42,005 bases of DNA from an uncultured Bacteroidales bacterium (GTDB lineage: Bacteria; Bacteroidota; Bacteroidia; Bacteroidales; P3). The stretch spans positions 1-42,005 of the forward strand of contig ONUE01000013.1 in assembly GCA_900320975.1 (NCBI GenBank). Direction: 5' to 3'. Shown in pieces: positions 35,316 through 42,005 of the stretch; the stretch's first letter is position 1; every line of letters starts with the position of its first letter. The position numbers and the translations under genes are program-made. The notes beneath the pieces are model-generated. The model was not told where the DNA came from, searched no databases, and saw nothing but the letters and a program-made list of their open reading frames with translations.

Positions 35316-37787
35316 ATGAAGAAGATAGCTATTGATGACCTCGGCGATTTGTTCGCTGGAGGATTAAATATTAAGGCCGATATTGTTCCGGTTATAGATG
35401 AAGGTGACGAGGATCTCTTGCTTACCGACGGTTCTATTGAAGATGAAATGCCCGTATTGCCAGTGTTGGATCAAGTGCTTCTCCCTGGTGTCATTCTTCC
35501 CATCGCGGCCAGCAGGACAAAGTCTCGTAAGCTTCTTGAAGATGTAAAGGGAACGGGGCGCCATATTCTTGTTTTTACGCAACAAAACACAGCCGACGAT
35601 CCCGCGGAATATGATCTCTATCCGGTTGGCGTTGTGGCAAAAGTGTTGAAGGTTTTTGATTTTAAGAACGATGTTACCATTGCTGTCCTTCAGGGGGTTG
35701 TGCGTTGCCATTCTCTTGTTGTAAGCCGTCACATCCCTTATATGGTGGGGTGTGTTGCAAAAGCCCCGGAGAGTGATATCGGTATGGCTCTTCCTGCATT
35801 CAAGCGCAAGATAAAGCGTTTGAGGGCTCAGTACAGCGAACTTATGCGCATCCGTATGCCGGACAACGAGATTGGTTCTATGCTCAGTGGTATAGGGAGC
35901 GATAAGATTTTTGTCAATTTTGCGGCGGCACACATGGAACTTGAAGCAAAGGCGAAATATGAGTTCCTTGCATGCGATAATTATCCTGACCGTGTCGATA
36001 AGATGCTTGCCCAGATGGGAACCCTTAAAGGCCTTGAAGAACTTCGCAAGGAGATTGATGATAAGACTCGGGACGTCATTGGCAAACAGCAGCGCGAATA
36101 CTATCTCCGCCATCAGATGGATGTCATTCAAGAGGAACTTGGCGGTCAGTCAGACGGCTCTTACGCTTCACAAGAACTTGCAGAATTAACCAAACGTGCC
36201 AAGGAGAAGAATTGGGATAAGCGTGTGTCCGATATCTTTGACAAGGAGTTGAGCAAGATGAGCCGAATCCCTCCAATGTCTCCGGATTATACAGTGCAGC
36301 TCTCTTACCTTGAGACTCTGCTAGATCTACCTTGGGATTATGTTGTACCAGAGAGTTTTGACCTCAGAGAGGCTCGCCGTGTTATGGATGCTGACCATTA
36401 TGGCATTGAGAAGGTAAAAGATAGAATTATTGAATACCTTGCTGTTATGAAGCGGCAGCACGATAAGGGTATTGAGCGTAAGGCACAGGTACTCTGTCTT
36501 GTTGGGCCTCCGGGCACGGGCAAGACATCTATATGTCGTAGTGTTGCAGCTGCAATGGGGCGTCCCTATCGCCGTGTGGCTCTTGGTGGCTTGCACGATG
36601 AGGCGGAAATACGCGGACATCGTCGCACTTACATCGGTGCTATGCCAGGACGGATCATACAAGAAATCGCTAAAGCCGGTGCCTCCAATCCGGTTTTCGT
36701 ACTCGATGAGATAGACAAAGTGCAGCGCAACAACTTCACCGGAGATCCATCTTCGGCTCTCCTCGAGGTTCTCGACCCTGAACAAAACTGCCACTTCCAC
36801 GATAATTACCTCGGTATTGACTACGATCTTTCTCGTGTCTTTTTTATCGCTACAGCCAATAGTCTTTCTGACATTCAGCCAGCGCTGCTCGATCGTATGG
36901 AGATTATTTCTTTTAGCGGCTATGTTCTCGAAGAGAAGTTGCAGATTGCCCAGCAGCATCTCCTACCTCGTATAATGAAGGAGAATGCCCTTAATGGTAA
37001 AACATTCCGTATACCTTCTAATATACTCAGCAATGTTGTTAATGAGTATACTAGAGAGGGCGGTGTTCGTCAGTTGGAGAAACAACTCTCCAAACTTGTC
37101 CGTCATCGTGTTGTTGAGATAGAGCAAGGTGGCAAGGCAAAAGTTTCTGTTAGTGTCGACGAGTTGAAGCAGGTGCTAGGACTGCCCATACACAATAGTG
37201 AATCTGCTCAGCGCATTCCGCGTGAAGGTGTGGTCACAGGTCTTGCTTGGACTCCTGTCGGTGGTGAGATTTTGTTCATTGAGAGTTCTCTTAGCAAGGG
37301 TAAGGGTACAATTACCATGACAGGCAATCTCGGCTCTGTTATGAAGGAGTCTGCCACGTTAGCTTTCGAGTACCTCAAGTCCAATGCCAGTTCATTCGGT
37401 ATTTCTTCTGATACTATATCCAAGAGTAACATCCATATCCATGTCCCAGAAGGGGCTACTCCAAAGGATGGACCTTCAGCTGGTATTACAATCTTTGTCG
37501 CTATGGTTTCCGCCTTCTCCCATCGCAAGGTGAAGCCTAATGTCGCTATGACAGGGGAGATTACACTTCGCGGCGATGTTACGCCTGTGGGCGGCATAAA
37601 AGAGAAGATTCTAGCAGCCAAACGTGCGGGTATTACAGATATTATACTCTGTCACGATAACCGACGCGATATCGAGGAAATCAAGGCAGATTATCTGTCA
37701 GGCCTTACATTCCATTACATAGCTAGCATCAGCGAGGCCGTTCCGCTGGCTTTGGTAAATAAGAAAACCAAAAATGAGAAAAAATAA
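35316..37787 (+). CDS. lon: ATP-dependent protease La (Lon)
   Basis: Lon degrades damaged and regulatory proteins. The 823-residue product has the N-terminal LON domain (about 45-240), the AAA+ module with Walker A GPPGTGKT (Lys403), Walker [10 protein letters not shown] and sensor-type ATANSL. The C-terminal protease domain has catalytic Ser721 (KDGPSAG) and Lys762 (GGIKEK). Length is normal. It starts 52 bases after murF-alr and overlaps the next gene by 14 bases. Its position after grpE-dnaJ suggests a stress-response neighbourhood. Confidence 0.97.
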   Translation: MKKIAIDDLGDLFAGGLNIKADIVPVIDEGDEDLLLTDGSIEDEMPVLPVLDQVLLPGVILPIAASRTKSRKLLEDVKGTGRHILVFTQQNTADDPAEYDLYPVGVVAKVLKVFDFKNDVTIAVLQGVVRCHSLVVSRHIPYMVGCVAKAPESDIGMALPAFKRKIKRLRAQYSELMRIRMPDNEIGSMLSGIGSDKIFVNFAAAHMELEAKAKYEFLACDNYPDRVDKMLAQMGTLKGLEELRKEIDDKTRDVIGKQQREYYLRHQMDVIQEELGGQSDGSYASQELAELTKRAKEKNWDKRVSDIFDKELSKMSRIPPMSPDYTVQLSYLETLLDLPWDYVVPESFDLREARRVMDADHYGIEKVKDRIIEYLAVMKRQHDKGIERKAQVLCLVGPPGTGKTSICRSVAAAMGRPYRRVALGGLHDEAEIRGHRRTYIGAMPGRIIQEIAKAGASNPVFVLDEIDKVQRNNFTGDPSSALLEVLDPEQNCHFHDNYLGIDYDLSRVFFIATANSLSDIQPALLDRMEIISFSGYVLEEKLQIAQQHLLPRIMKENALNGKTFRIPSNILSNVVNEYTREGGVRQLEKQLSKLVRHRVVEIEQGGKAKVSVSVDELKQVLGLPIHNSESAQRIPREGVVTGLAWTPVGGEILFIESSLSKGKGTITMTGNLGSVMKESATLAFEYLKSNASSFGISSDTISKSNIHIHVPEGATPKDGPSAGITIFVAMVSAFSHRKVKPNVAMTGEITLRGDVTPVGGIKEKILAAKRAGITDIILCHDNRRDIEEIKADYLSGLTFHYIASISEAVPLALVNKKTKNEKK

Positions 37788-39243
37788 AATACTCTTATCT
37801 TTGTTGCTCCTGCTTACTCTTGGTACTCAGGCGCAGGAATCTGCTTTCTATGCTACTCAACAGAAGATGGCTCTTCTTCCTGGTGAGGTTAGTAACGTGT
37901 CTGTCGTTGACGGTAACATCTATTGCTATGCTTCTGGCGTTCTTCTCCTCGCTCAGCGTAGTGGAGAGCAGCTTCTTGGTTTTTGGGCCGATACGGCTTT
38001 CGTTAAAATTGCAGAGGATATTGATTATGTCATTCGACATCCTTCCTCTGGCGACCTTTACTTTACGCAGCGTAACCGTAATGGGCAATCCTATCTCTAT
38101 TGCGCAAAAGAGAGTAGAAATGGTAGGCTCAAGGTGAAAAAGGTGCGCTTTGGGGGAATGACTGTCGAGCATCCTACATTCACCGCTGATGGTTCAATCA
38201 TGATTTTCTCTTCGCGCGACCGTCGCCGTAGTTTTGGCGGCTACGATCTTTGGTATTCACTCTGGCGCGACGGCAAGTGGAGTCGCCCCCTCAATCTCGG
38301 CAATCGTATTAATACCGACTACGATGAGGTCTCTCCCTCGATTTACCGCGACTGCCTCCTGTTCTCCTCTAATGGACATTCCGACGACCACGCTTATCTT
38401 GATGTATACTCAACGCGACTCATCTCTGATCGCGTCAACGGTGACACCATAGGTATGCTTCAAATCGGCCGCTGCCGAGTTCAGAAGTTACCGGCTCCGC
38501 TTAATAGTCCCGATGCCGATGATTTCAATATGGTTATCGACACTACTCGCAACTATGGCTATTGGGTTTCCAAGCGTGTTGAGAGCGATTCAGATTCACA
38601 ACTGTATTCATTCGCAGGCACCCTCGACGGGCTCCTCTTGTGGGGACGTGTGTTTGACCGCTATGATAATCCCCTTGCTTCGGTACGTGTCGTTGCTTCT
38701 CAGGGTGGACGGCCCATTTGCACTACTACTACCGACGAGGACGGCTTCTACCGCCTTTATCTCCAGAGCGAGCATTACTATGACCTCTCATTCTCCCTGC
38801 ATGGCTATTTTGTGGCATATGAGGTTGTAAACACAGCCAAGGCCGATGGCGAGTTCCTCATATCCGAAAGTCAGCGCGACGTGACACTCGATAGACTGCT
38901 TCTCGACCAGCGTATCTACTACAGCGACCTGTTTGGCCCTAATGTAGATCTTGAGCTCAGTGAATACGGCAAGACTCAACTTGAGCCTCTTGTGCGCTTT
39001 CTTTCCGACAACCCCGAGATACAGGTGAAAGCCTCTCTCTCCAATCAAGTTGCCGATGATGCCAAGTTCAACGAATATCTCACTGCAAACCGTATACAGA
39101 CACTTCAGAGTTATCTCTATAGTGTCCTGCCGCCAACGGTAAATATTAAGCTTGAGAATGCCTGTTCTGGTCCTGTCGGCTGCCCTACAGCCACTGGTGT
39201 CTCTCGTCTCACAATCATCCTCCACGACCCCTCGGTACAATAA
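37774..39243 (+). CDS. PorE-like exported protein: PD40 propeller, CarboxypepD_reg, degenerate OmpA domain
   Basis: The 489-residue protein has a signal peptide (about 1-20). A beta-propeller follows with PD40 repeats (PTFTADGSIMIFSSRD, GGYDLWYS, EVSPSIYRDCLLFSSNGH), then a carboxypeptidase-regulatory domain (LLWGRVFDRYDNPLASVRV) and a C-terminal OmpA-like region (about 405-485). P. gingivalis PorE, a T9SS protein, has TPR-propeller-CRD-OmpA order; here the TPR part is missing. The OmpA region keeps the helix LSEYGKTQLEPLVRFL and NRIQTLQSYL. The usual HTD turn has become SLSNQ, so peptidoglycan binding is doubtful. It overlaps lon by 14 bases. Confidence 0.75.
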   Translation: MRKNKILLSLLLLLTLGTQAQESAFYATQQKMALLPGEVSNVSVVDGNIYCYASGVLLLAQRSGEQLLGFWADTAFVKIAEDIDYVIRHPSSGDLYFTQRNRNGQSYLYCAKESRNGRLKVKKVRFGGMTVEHPTFTADGSIMIFSSRDRRRSFGGYDLWYSLWRDGKWSRPLNLGNRINTDYDEVSPSIYRDCLLFSSNGHSDDHAYLDVYSTRLISDRVNGDTIGMLQIGRCRVQKLPAPLNSPDADDFNMVIDTTRNYGYWVSKRVESDSDSQLYSFAGTLDGLLLWGRVFDRYDNPLASVRVVASQGGRPICTTTTDEDGFYRLYLQSEHYYDLSFSLHGYFVAYEVVNTAKADGEFLISESQRDVTLDRLLLDQRIYYSDLFGPNVDLELSEYGKTQLEPLVRFLSDNPEIQVKASLSNQVADDAKFNEYLTANRIQTLQSYLYSVLPPTVNIKLENACSGPVGCPTATGVSRLTIILHDPSVQ

Positions 39244-39250
39244 AAAAAAG

Positions 39251-39324
39251 TCGGGGTGAAAAGACTCGAACTTTCGACCCCTTGCACCCCATGCAAGTGC
39301 GCTAGCCAACTGCGCCACACCCCG
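39251..39324 (-). tRNA. tRNA-Pro (anticodon GGG)
   Basis: The 74-base cloverleaf has acceptor CGGGGTG/CACCCCG with discriminator A, D-stem GCGC/GCGC, anticodon stem CTTGC/GCAAG with loop ATGGGGT (anticodon GGG, G37), a five-base variable loop, and T-arm GAAAG-TTCGAGT-CTTTT with a closing G-T pair. The 5'-C and GGG anticodon with G37 are typical of tRNA-Pro. CCA is not encoded. An eight-T run follows directly, a possible terminator. Confidence 0.95.
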
Positions 39325-39384
39325 AACTTCTTGACCGCTCTTTTCTGAGCAATCCGGTCAGCTTTCTATCGCTGAATTCGGGTG

Positions 39385-39416
39385 CAAAAGTACTACTATT
39401 TTTCCATCCGACCAAA
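39385..39416 (-). promoter_or_regulatory. Primary-sigma promoter of tRNA-Pro
   Basis: On the minus strand: TTTG (39413-39416), 20 bases, TACTTTTG (39385-39392). This is a full match to the Bacteroides pattern, about 60 bases before the mature tRNA end. Confidence 0.8.
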
Positions 39417-39432
39417 TATTTTTCGCATTTTT

Positions 39433-39467
39433 TTTGTATCTTATTGCACCACAATTTAATATTTTTG
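39433..39467 (+). promoter_or_regulatory. Possible plus-strand promoter antisense to the murF end
   Basis: TATTTTTG (39460-39467) follows TTTG (39433-39436) at 23 bases, slightly long. It points into the 3' end of murF on the other strand. ATGATG follows at 39469 with a 21-codon open frame. No known gene is fed by it. Confidence 0.3.
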
Positions 39468-39489
39468 CATGATGGTCTTGCTGTGTGGC

Positions 39490-40779
39490 CTACAAAAGTG
39501 GTTCGAGGGTCCACAATCGGTTAGAATTTGACCCTTTGATGAGTATCGTTCTCCCTTTGATTTTTGTCTTCGTGAGCCACTCTACAGCCTCCTCTGTGGT
39601 GTGTAGAAGTGTCATGTTTTGAGCCAGCGTCAGTCCATCGAATTCATGGCCGATTAGCAGGCAGCATTCCAGATGACAGTCAGCAAGTGCTTGTACGAGT
39701 TTGCGGTGCTCTTCCTGGGACGCATCGCCAAGTTCACGCATGGCGCCTATTATGGCCACCTTTCCGCTTCCGCTGTCCATCTCTGCGAACGATGCTATTG
39801 CTGCAGCCATGGATGAAGGGTTGGCGTTGTAGCAGTCAAGGTATAGCTTGTTGTCGGCGGTTTCTTTCCACTGGGAACGCTGGTTTGCTGGCACATATTG
39901 CTCTATGGCTTCCTTTATGTCAAATGGCTCCACGCCGAAGTGCAGACCTACCGCAACGGCAGCCATGCAGTTGTCGAAGTTATAGGCACCGAGGAGGTGC
40001 GTCCTTACATTATATACGTTGTCGCCTACTTCGAAGTAGAAGTGTAGGTATGGGTCACTACCCACGTAGGTACCACGTACCATCGCAGTTTCATCCTTGC
40101 CATAAGTGACTGTCGCAAGACCGGATGCCTTTTCCATGAGTATGGGGTTGTCGGCATTTACAAAGACGGTACCTCCCTTTGTCGCCAGATGGCGGTATAA
40201 CTCTGTTTTGGTCTTTATCACGCCTTCAAAAGAGCCGAAACCCTCAAGATGGGCACGGCCTACGTTGGTGATGAGTCCACAGTCAGGGTCGGCAATGTCG
40301 CACAGGAAAGCTATCTCGCCAGGATGGTTGGCCCCCATCTCGACGATGGCTATCTGCGTGCCTTCGGGAATAGCAAGCAGGGTAAGCGGCACCCCAAGGT
40401 GATTGTTGAAGTTTCCCGCCGTAGCTGAGGCTTTGTATCGCTTGGCCAGCACGGCATGTACGAGCTCTTTAGTGGTGGTCTTTCCATTGGTTCCGGTAAT
40501 GCCTACTACAGGTACTGTCAGATGGCGCCTGTGTTCGCGAGCTAGCTCTTGTAGGGTGGCCAACACGTCGGGTACCACTATGCAACGGTCGTCAACTTTG
40601 TATTTCTCGTCACTGATGACGCACAGCGCAGCCCCTTGCTCAAGGGCTTGCGGAGCGAATGCATTGCCGTCGAACGAGGCGCCTTTGAAGGCGAAGAAGA
40701 GACAGCCTGGTGTTATTGCGCGCGAGTCGGTGGTCACGCGGTGGCTGGCAAGGTATGCTTTGTATAGTTTGTCTATCAT
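39490..40779 (-). CDS. murF: UDP-N-acetylmuramoyl-tripeptide--D-alanyl-D-alanine ligase (stand-alone MurF)
   Basis: MurF adds D-Ala-D-Ala to the UDP-MurNAc-tripeptide in the last cytoplasmic step of precursor synthesis. The 429-residue product has ATP loop GITGTNGKTTTKE (Lys100), VEMGANHPGEI, TNVGRAHLEGFGS, and the canonical DCYNANPSSM. All expected Mur-ligase motifs are present, unlike in the fused protein at 32.8 kb. It is the last gene of the tat-lipoprotein-murF run, five bases after the lipoprotein gene stop. Confidence 0.95.
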   Translation of the reverse strand: MIDKLYKAYLASHRVTTDSRAITPGCLFFAFKGASFDGNAFAPQALEQGAALCVISDEKYKVDDRCIVVPDVLATLQELAREHRRHLTVPVVGITGTNGKTTTKELVHAVLAKRYKASATAGNFNNHLGVPLTLLAIPEGTQIAIVEMGANHPGEIAFLCDIADPDCGLITNVGRAHLEGFGSFEGVIKTKTELYRHLATKGGTVFVNADNPILMEKASGLATVTYGKDETAMVRGTYVGSDPYLHFYFEVGDNVYNVRTHLLGAYNFDNCMAAVAVGLHFGVEPFDIKEAIEQYVPANQRSQWKETADNKLYLDCYNANPSSMAAAIASFAEMDSGSGKVAIIGAMRELGDASQEEHRKLVQALADCHLECCLLIGHEFDGLTLAQNMTLLHTTEEAVEWLTKTKIKGRTILIKGSNSNRLWTLEPLL

Positions 40780-40784
40780 GGTCT

Positions 40785-41291
40785 TCAGCGTTTGATGGTT
40801 GGTAGTATTTCTTGCTCAAAGATATCGCGGCGCACGATGCGGTAGTGCGGATGGTAGGCCGCCTTGAATGCCGCGCTGTGGCTCACTACGTACTTGTGGT
40901 CAGGTGTCGGCAAGCCTTCGGCACTGCGCACCATCGCGTCGGCCAGTTGCTCGGCGGTGATGATACCGTCCTGCACTAGGCTTAGGTTGACGCGCACGAA
41001 GTTGCTGTCGCAAAGGGTGTATTCATATAGTGGCATGCTGCCATTGCTGTCCATCTCAGCGAGCTCTGCGTTGATGTATCGTAGCGCTGCGGTGGAGTCC
41101 GTCAGCAGGTGCCCTGGACCGTAAAGGTCTTGGAACACCAGCTTATATAGGTCCGTTGGCTCCGCTTCAGGGTATTGCTCTGTATAGGCCATCAGCGCAT
41201 CGGCACAGCTTGGGCATTCTTCCACAGTTGCTTTCTGCTGGCATGAGGCCAATAAGGTAACAATGGCAATGGCTAACGCTTTTGTTTTCAT
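40785..41291 (-). CDS. Lipoprotein of unknown function
   Basis: The 168-residue protein has a lipoprotein signal (VTLLASC, Cys17) and a second cysteine pair soon after (EECPSC). The rest is a soluble domain with DLYKLVFQDLYGPGHLLTD and YVVSHSAAFKAAYHPHYRIVRRD. I do not recognise the family. Its start codon overlaps the tatC stop, so it is co-transcribed with tatC and murF. Confidence 0.75.
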   Translation of the reverse strand: MKTKALAIAIVTLLASCQQKATVEECPSCADALMAYTEQYPEAEPTDLYKLVFQDLYGPGHLLTDSTAALRYINAELAEMDSNGSMPLYEYTLCDSNFVRVNLSLVQDGIITAEQLADAMVRSAEGLPTPDHKYVVSHSAAFKAAYHPHYRIVRRDIFEQEILPTIKR

Positions 41292-41980
41292 CTTTCAGTA
41301 TGTTTTACTATTAGTATGCTTAATTCCCACAGCAGGTATATCGGCACGCTCACCAGCGACAGCGTGAAGGGGTCGCCTGTCGGTGTTATGATGGCGCCGA
41401 TGATGAGTATCACCACTATGGCATGCCGCCGGTATTTCTTCATGAAATCGGCCTTTAGTACCCCAATCTTGGCGAGTAGCCAGCACAGCACAGGCAGTTC
41501 AAACACAGCCCCCATCAGTAGGCTCATAACACCCAACACCGAGATATAGCTGCTGAGGGTGATGGTGTTGGCAACGTCGGCACTCACCTGATAGCCACCG
41601 AGGAAGCGCACCGTAAAAGGGAAGATGACGAAATAGTTGAGCGCCACACCCGCCAGAAACAACAGGTATCCGCCAGCTACAGCCCGCACTGCCAGCCGCT
41701 TCTCAGTGCTGTAGAGCCCGGGGGCGATAAAGGCAAATAGTTGGTAGAGTATGTATGGCGAGACAACCAGCATGCCACCCCAGAGAGCCACTCTCATGTG
41801 GGTGAGGAACTGCTGCGTGAGCTCCACGTTTATGAGCTTCATGCTTTCCGGCTTGGGATGCAGCACCACAGCAAAGAGTTGCTCTTTAAAGCAGAAACAA
41901 GCCACCGCCGCAATGATGGCCGCAAGCAGCACATACCAAATGCGGCGGCGCAACTCATCGAGGTGTTCCCAGAAGGTCAC
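41288..41980 (-). CDS. tatC: Sec-independent protein translocase TatC
   Basis: TatC is the twin-arginine signal-peptide receptor in the inner membrane. The 230-residue product has the TatC N-terminus TFWEHLDELRRRI, six hydrophobic segments and the family motif SPYILYQLFAFIAPGLY. The start is a GTG at 41980 that overlaps the TGA of the upstream frame (GTGA). The open frame continues upstream out of the window, so a slightly longer N-terminus cannot be excluded, but the family start fits the GTG. Confidence 0.93.
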   Translation of the reverse strand: MTFWEHLDELRRRIWYVLLAAIIAAVACFCFKEQLFAVVLHPKPESMKLINVELTQQFLTHMRVALWGGMLVVSPYILYQLFAFIAPGLYSTEKRLAVRAVAGGYLLFLAGVALNYFVIFPFTVRFLGGYQVSADVANTITLSSYISVLGVMSLLMGAVFELPVLCWLLAKIGVLKADFMKKYRRHAIVVILIIGAIITPTGDPFTLSLVSVPIYLLWELSILIVKHTER

Positions 41981-42005
41981 TCGTCTTTCTTCTCGTTGTC
42001 TTTCT
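41977..42005 (-). CDS. 3' end of an upstream gene, probably tatA-like (partial)
   Basis: On the minus strand the frame from the right edge reads KDNEKKDE and stops at TGA (41977-41979), overlapping the tatC GTG. The charged tail and place before tatC fit a TatA/TatB protein, but only eight residues are visible, so the identification is inferred. Confidence 0.5.

Noticed and set aside
39325..39384. Second tRNA or small RNA gene beside tRNA-Pro
   Set aside because: No cloverleaf can be drawn; the stretch is the 5' leader between the promoter and the mature tRNA.
41288..41980. Truncated tatC at the window edge
   Set aside because: The N-terminal family motif TFWEHLDELRRRI and the GTGA overlap with the preceding stop show that the start is inside the window.

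Overview
The window is a chromosomal segment of a Bacteroidota bacterium, almost certainly of the order Bacteroidales. The evidence is the set of type IX secretion/gliding proteins (PorX-type PglZ response regulator, PorP/SprF, a GldJ-like SUMF1 lipoprotein, a PorE-like propeller/OmpA protein), a MurF-alanine racemase fusion, DUF4369/DUF5106 thioredoxin and OstA-like proteins, and promoters of the Bacteroides type (TTTG, about 20 bases, TAnnTTTG). No phage, transposase, CRISPR or plasmid genes are visible. The content is mostly core housekeeping.

Layout. 1-2841 (-): transcription-repair coupling factor mfd, cut by the left edge. 3145-6239 (+): porX and a phosphoglucosamine mutase. 6320-8067 (-): DksA/TraR-like protein, rimM, rpsP. 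8244-17811 (+): a tight six-gene run with a secreted protein of unknown function, uvrA, a small membrane protein, mnmE, a thioredoxin-fold protein and an M3 peptidase lipoprotein. 18022-21025 (-): a fused oligopeptide-type ABC ATPase and a CarboxypepD_reg-like secreted protein. 21168-22998 (+): ornithine aminotransferase and a DUF975 membrane protein. 22995-25180 (-): an M23 peptidase and a membrane-anchored unknown. 25471-39243 (+): porP, gldJ-like, OstA-like, grpE, dnaJ, DUF2851, murF-alr, lon and a PorE-like protein. 39251-39324 (-): tRNA-Pro(GGG). 39490-42005 (-): a tat operon end (tatA-like fragment, tatC), an unknown lipoprotein and a stand-alone murF.

The genes fall into DNA repair (mfd, uvrA), protein quality control (grpE, dnaJ, lon), cell-wall synthesis (glmM, murF, murF-alr, M23), translation (rpsP, rimM, mnmE, tRNA-Pro) and envelope export (T9SS-linked proteins, Tat).

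The best candidates for something undescribed are not genes. First, a 77-base GC-rich stem-loop element occurs twice in opposite orientation with one mismatch, 15 kb apart. Second, short oligonucleotide repeats sit in frame inside mfd and mnmE and at the start of the OstA-like gene. Third, a sigma-54-like element with a cluster of TGNCA half-sites lies in front of grpE-dnaJ. The ornithine aminotransferase also appears to lack a conserved active-site segment of roughly 20 residues through an in-frame deletion.
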